Shown here: positions 5,407-6,547 of the stretch, one piece after another | Layout of the letters: every line of letters begins with the position of its first letter | How positions within the stretch are numbered: position 1 is the first letter of the stretch | DNA from: SAR324 cluster bacterium | GTDB taxonomy: Bacteria > SAR324 > XYD2-FULL-50-16 | Assembly (NCBI GenBank): GCA_002401295.1 | Contig: NVSR01000101.1 | Coordinates: forward strand, 1 to 6,547 | Length of the DNA stretch: 6,547 nt | Direction: 5' to 3' | Position numbers and translations under genes: made by a program | Notes under the pieces: generated by a model | Databases searched by the model: none | Told to the model about the DNA's origin: nothing | Seen by the model: the letters and a program-made list of their open reading frames with translations, nothing else

Positions 5407-6444
5407 ATGAAAATAGAGAAAATAAAGTTAAAAAACATTAGTGCTAAATCATGGGAGCATCCAACAGATAAAGCTGCATTATCAGCTTTGGAAAGTATTC
5501 CAGGTATGGATACTATCCTGAAAAAATTTGTGGGAGCTACAACTGAAAAATCAATAAAATTAGCCACTTTAGCATCAGCAGTCCGTACCTCAGAAAAACA
5601 ATTCCCTAAATTATATAATCTTCATAAAGAAGCCTGTCAGATACTGGATCTTCCCTATATTCCAGAGTTATATATTGCCCAGCATCCCTTTATGAATGCT
5701 GGTGCAACAGGTGTTGAAAATCCTTTTATTGTTTTAAACTCCTCCGTGTTGGATAAACTCTCGGATGAAGAAATATTGGCCGTCATCGGGCACGAATTAG
5801 GGCATTGTATGAGTGGGCACGTTTTGTATAAAACGCTCCTGTACATGTTAATTAATCTCTCTACATTAATGTTGAGTGTACCTCTTAGCGGTATCGCTAT
5901 CGCACCGATTATTTTAGCTTTAAAAGAGTGGGATCGTAAAAGTGAACTCAGTGCGGATAGAGCGGGCCTCCTGGTCGTACAAGATCCAATGACTTATTAT
6001 TCTCTATTGATGAAAATGGCAGGAGGGGCTGATTATTCTCAAATGGATGTGAATGAGTTTTTTTTGCAAGCCGCTGAATATGAGAATATGTCTGGTCTTT
6101 CAGATAGTGTATACAAAATGTTAAATGTGATGACGCTAAGTCATCCCTTCCCTGTTTTACGCTTAACAAAGCTTAAGACCTGGGTAGATTCTGGAGAATA
6201 CGAAAAAGTATTGTCAGAAAAATTCATTGAAAGGGGGATAGAGGATAATCATTTTGAAAACTTCAGCTCTGCAGGCAAGCAATATAAAGAAGACATCAAA
6301 AATACGAAAGGACCTCTAGCTGGCGTAACGTCAAGCATTTTTGATGCTGTTGATTCTATGACCGATCAAGCTACAGACCTAAAAGACAGAGCAGGCAATG
6401 CTTGGGATACTTTCTTTGACAAAGATGAGCCAAAAACTCGCTAA
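5407..6444 (+). CDS. M48-family zinc metallopeptidase, membrane-associated
   Basis: This is a 345-residue zinc endopeptidase of the HtpX/Ste24/BepA superfamily. Numbering from ATG 5407, the zinc site HELGH is at 129-133 (His129, His133 ligands; Glu130 catalytic). It sits in the family context EEILAVIGHELGHCMSGH. The third ligand is Glu180 in SELSADRAG, where the family expects ExxxD (Asp184). Just upstream, ATGVENPFIVLNSSVLDKL is the usual substrate-strand region. A hydrophobic stretch at about 144-172, between the zinc half-sites, is probably a membrane hairpin or helix. There is no signal peptide, so the catalytic domain probably faces the cytoplasm, although no topology is proven. The last ~50 residues are polar and amphipathic, outside the peptidase core. 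ATG 5407 is chosen over an in-frame TTG at 5395 because GGGTGA (5397-5402) lies just before it. The family's known roles are in membrane or misfolded protein turnover; the substrate here is unknown. Confidence 0.9.
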   Translation: MKIEKIKLKNISAKSWEHPTDKAALSALESIPGMDTILKKFVGATTEKSIKLATLASAVRTSEKQFPKLYNLHKEACQILDLPYIPELYIAQHPFMNAGATGVENPFIVLNSSVLDKLSDEEILAVIGHELGHCMSGHVLYKTLLYMLINLSTLMLSVPLSGIAIAPIILALKEWDRKSELSADRAGLLVVQDPMTYYSLLMKMAGGADYSQMDVNEFFLQAAEYENMSGLSDSVYKMLNVMTLSHPFPVLRLTKLKTWVDSGEYEKVLSEKFIERGIEDNHFENFSSAGKQYKEDIKNTKGPLAGVTSSIFDAVDSMTDQATDLKDRAGNAWDTFFDKDEPKTR

Positions 6445-6453
6445 CGCCAGGCT

Positions 6454-6547
6454 ATGCCCCGGCCCAATAAAGAGAATTTTGAGCTGCACTGTATGATTGC
6501 ATTTGAATCGGTAAATAAGTTTTTTATTCAAGTCGTGATTTTTCTTG
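6454..6547 (+). CDS. Possible start of an unrecognised ORF running off the right edge
   Basis: Ten bases after the peptidase stop, ATG 6454 opens a frame that stays open for 31 codons to the window edge. It begins MPRPNKENFELHCM and ends in a hydrophobic FFIQVVIFL. The only purine-rich sequence before it is AGG two bases from the ATG, too close to act as a ribosome-binding site. It is probably chance open sequence. Confidence 0.12.
   Translation, partial: MPRPNKENFELHCMIAFESVNKFFIQVVIFL

Noticed and set aside
2319..6444. Hydrolase, hybrid kinase and M48 peptidase as one new functional system
   Set aside because: The genes are spaced 225 and 128 bases apart, with terminator- and promoter-like signals between them. 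No shared motif or translational coupling ties them together.
1..6547. CRISPR array, tRNA or rRNA genes, transposon ends, phage attachment sites
   Set aside because: I saw no regularly spaced repeats, no cloverleaf-like tRNA sequence, no transposase fragments and no terminal inverted repeats with target duplications around the permease deletions.

Overview
The window looks like ordinary bacterial chromosome, probably from a Gram-negative organism. It is moderately AT-rich, more so toward the right end. It has Shine-Dalgarno-led genes that start with ATG and GTG, and a cytoplasmic PAS/PAS/HisKA/HATPase/REC hybrid kinase of a type common in Deltaproteobacteria-like lineages. I cannot name the organism. 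All recognisable genes lie on the + strand.

Layout. (1) 2-1147: the C-terminal part of a family 5 (oligopeptide/dipeptide/nickel type) extracellular solute-binding protein; its start lies off the left edge. (2) 1156-1194: a terminator-like hairpin with a T-run. (3) 1234-1921: remains of the cognate inner-membrane permeases. The first ~85 codons of a DppB-type subunit run out of frame into a DppC-type subunit that has itself lost an internal block. No ATPase genes follow. (4) 1922-2318: about 400 bases without a convincing gene, holding two very short possible ORFs and an AT-rich palindrome. (5) 2319-3119: an alpha/beta hydrolase with a GTG start. (6) 3120-3343: a terminator-like hairpin, a perfect -10 box and a structured leader. 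(7) 3344-5278: a soluble hybrid histidine kinase with a C-terminal receiver. (8) 5279-5406: a short intergenic region with nested inverted repeats. (9) 5407-6444: an M48-family zinc metallopeptidase with an amphipathic C-terminal tail. (10) 6445-6547: an uninformative tail.

How the parts relate. The left third reads as a peptide ABC-importer operon (binding protein, then B, then C) that has collapsed by at least two deletions. The binding protein has kept its frame but can no longer work with these permeases. The hydrolase, kinase and peptidase are separated by 225 and 128 bases, each with its own terminator-like or promoter-like signals. They look like independent single-gene units rather than one operon, and nothing in the sequence ties them functionally.

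I looked for a new multi-gene system and did not find strong evidence of one. The best leads are the decayed permease locus, the structured leader of the kinase, and the unusual tail of the M48 peptidase.
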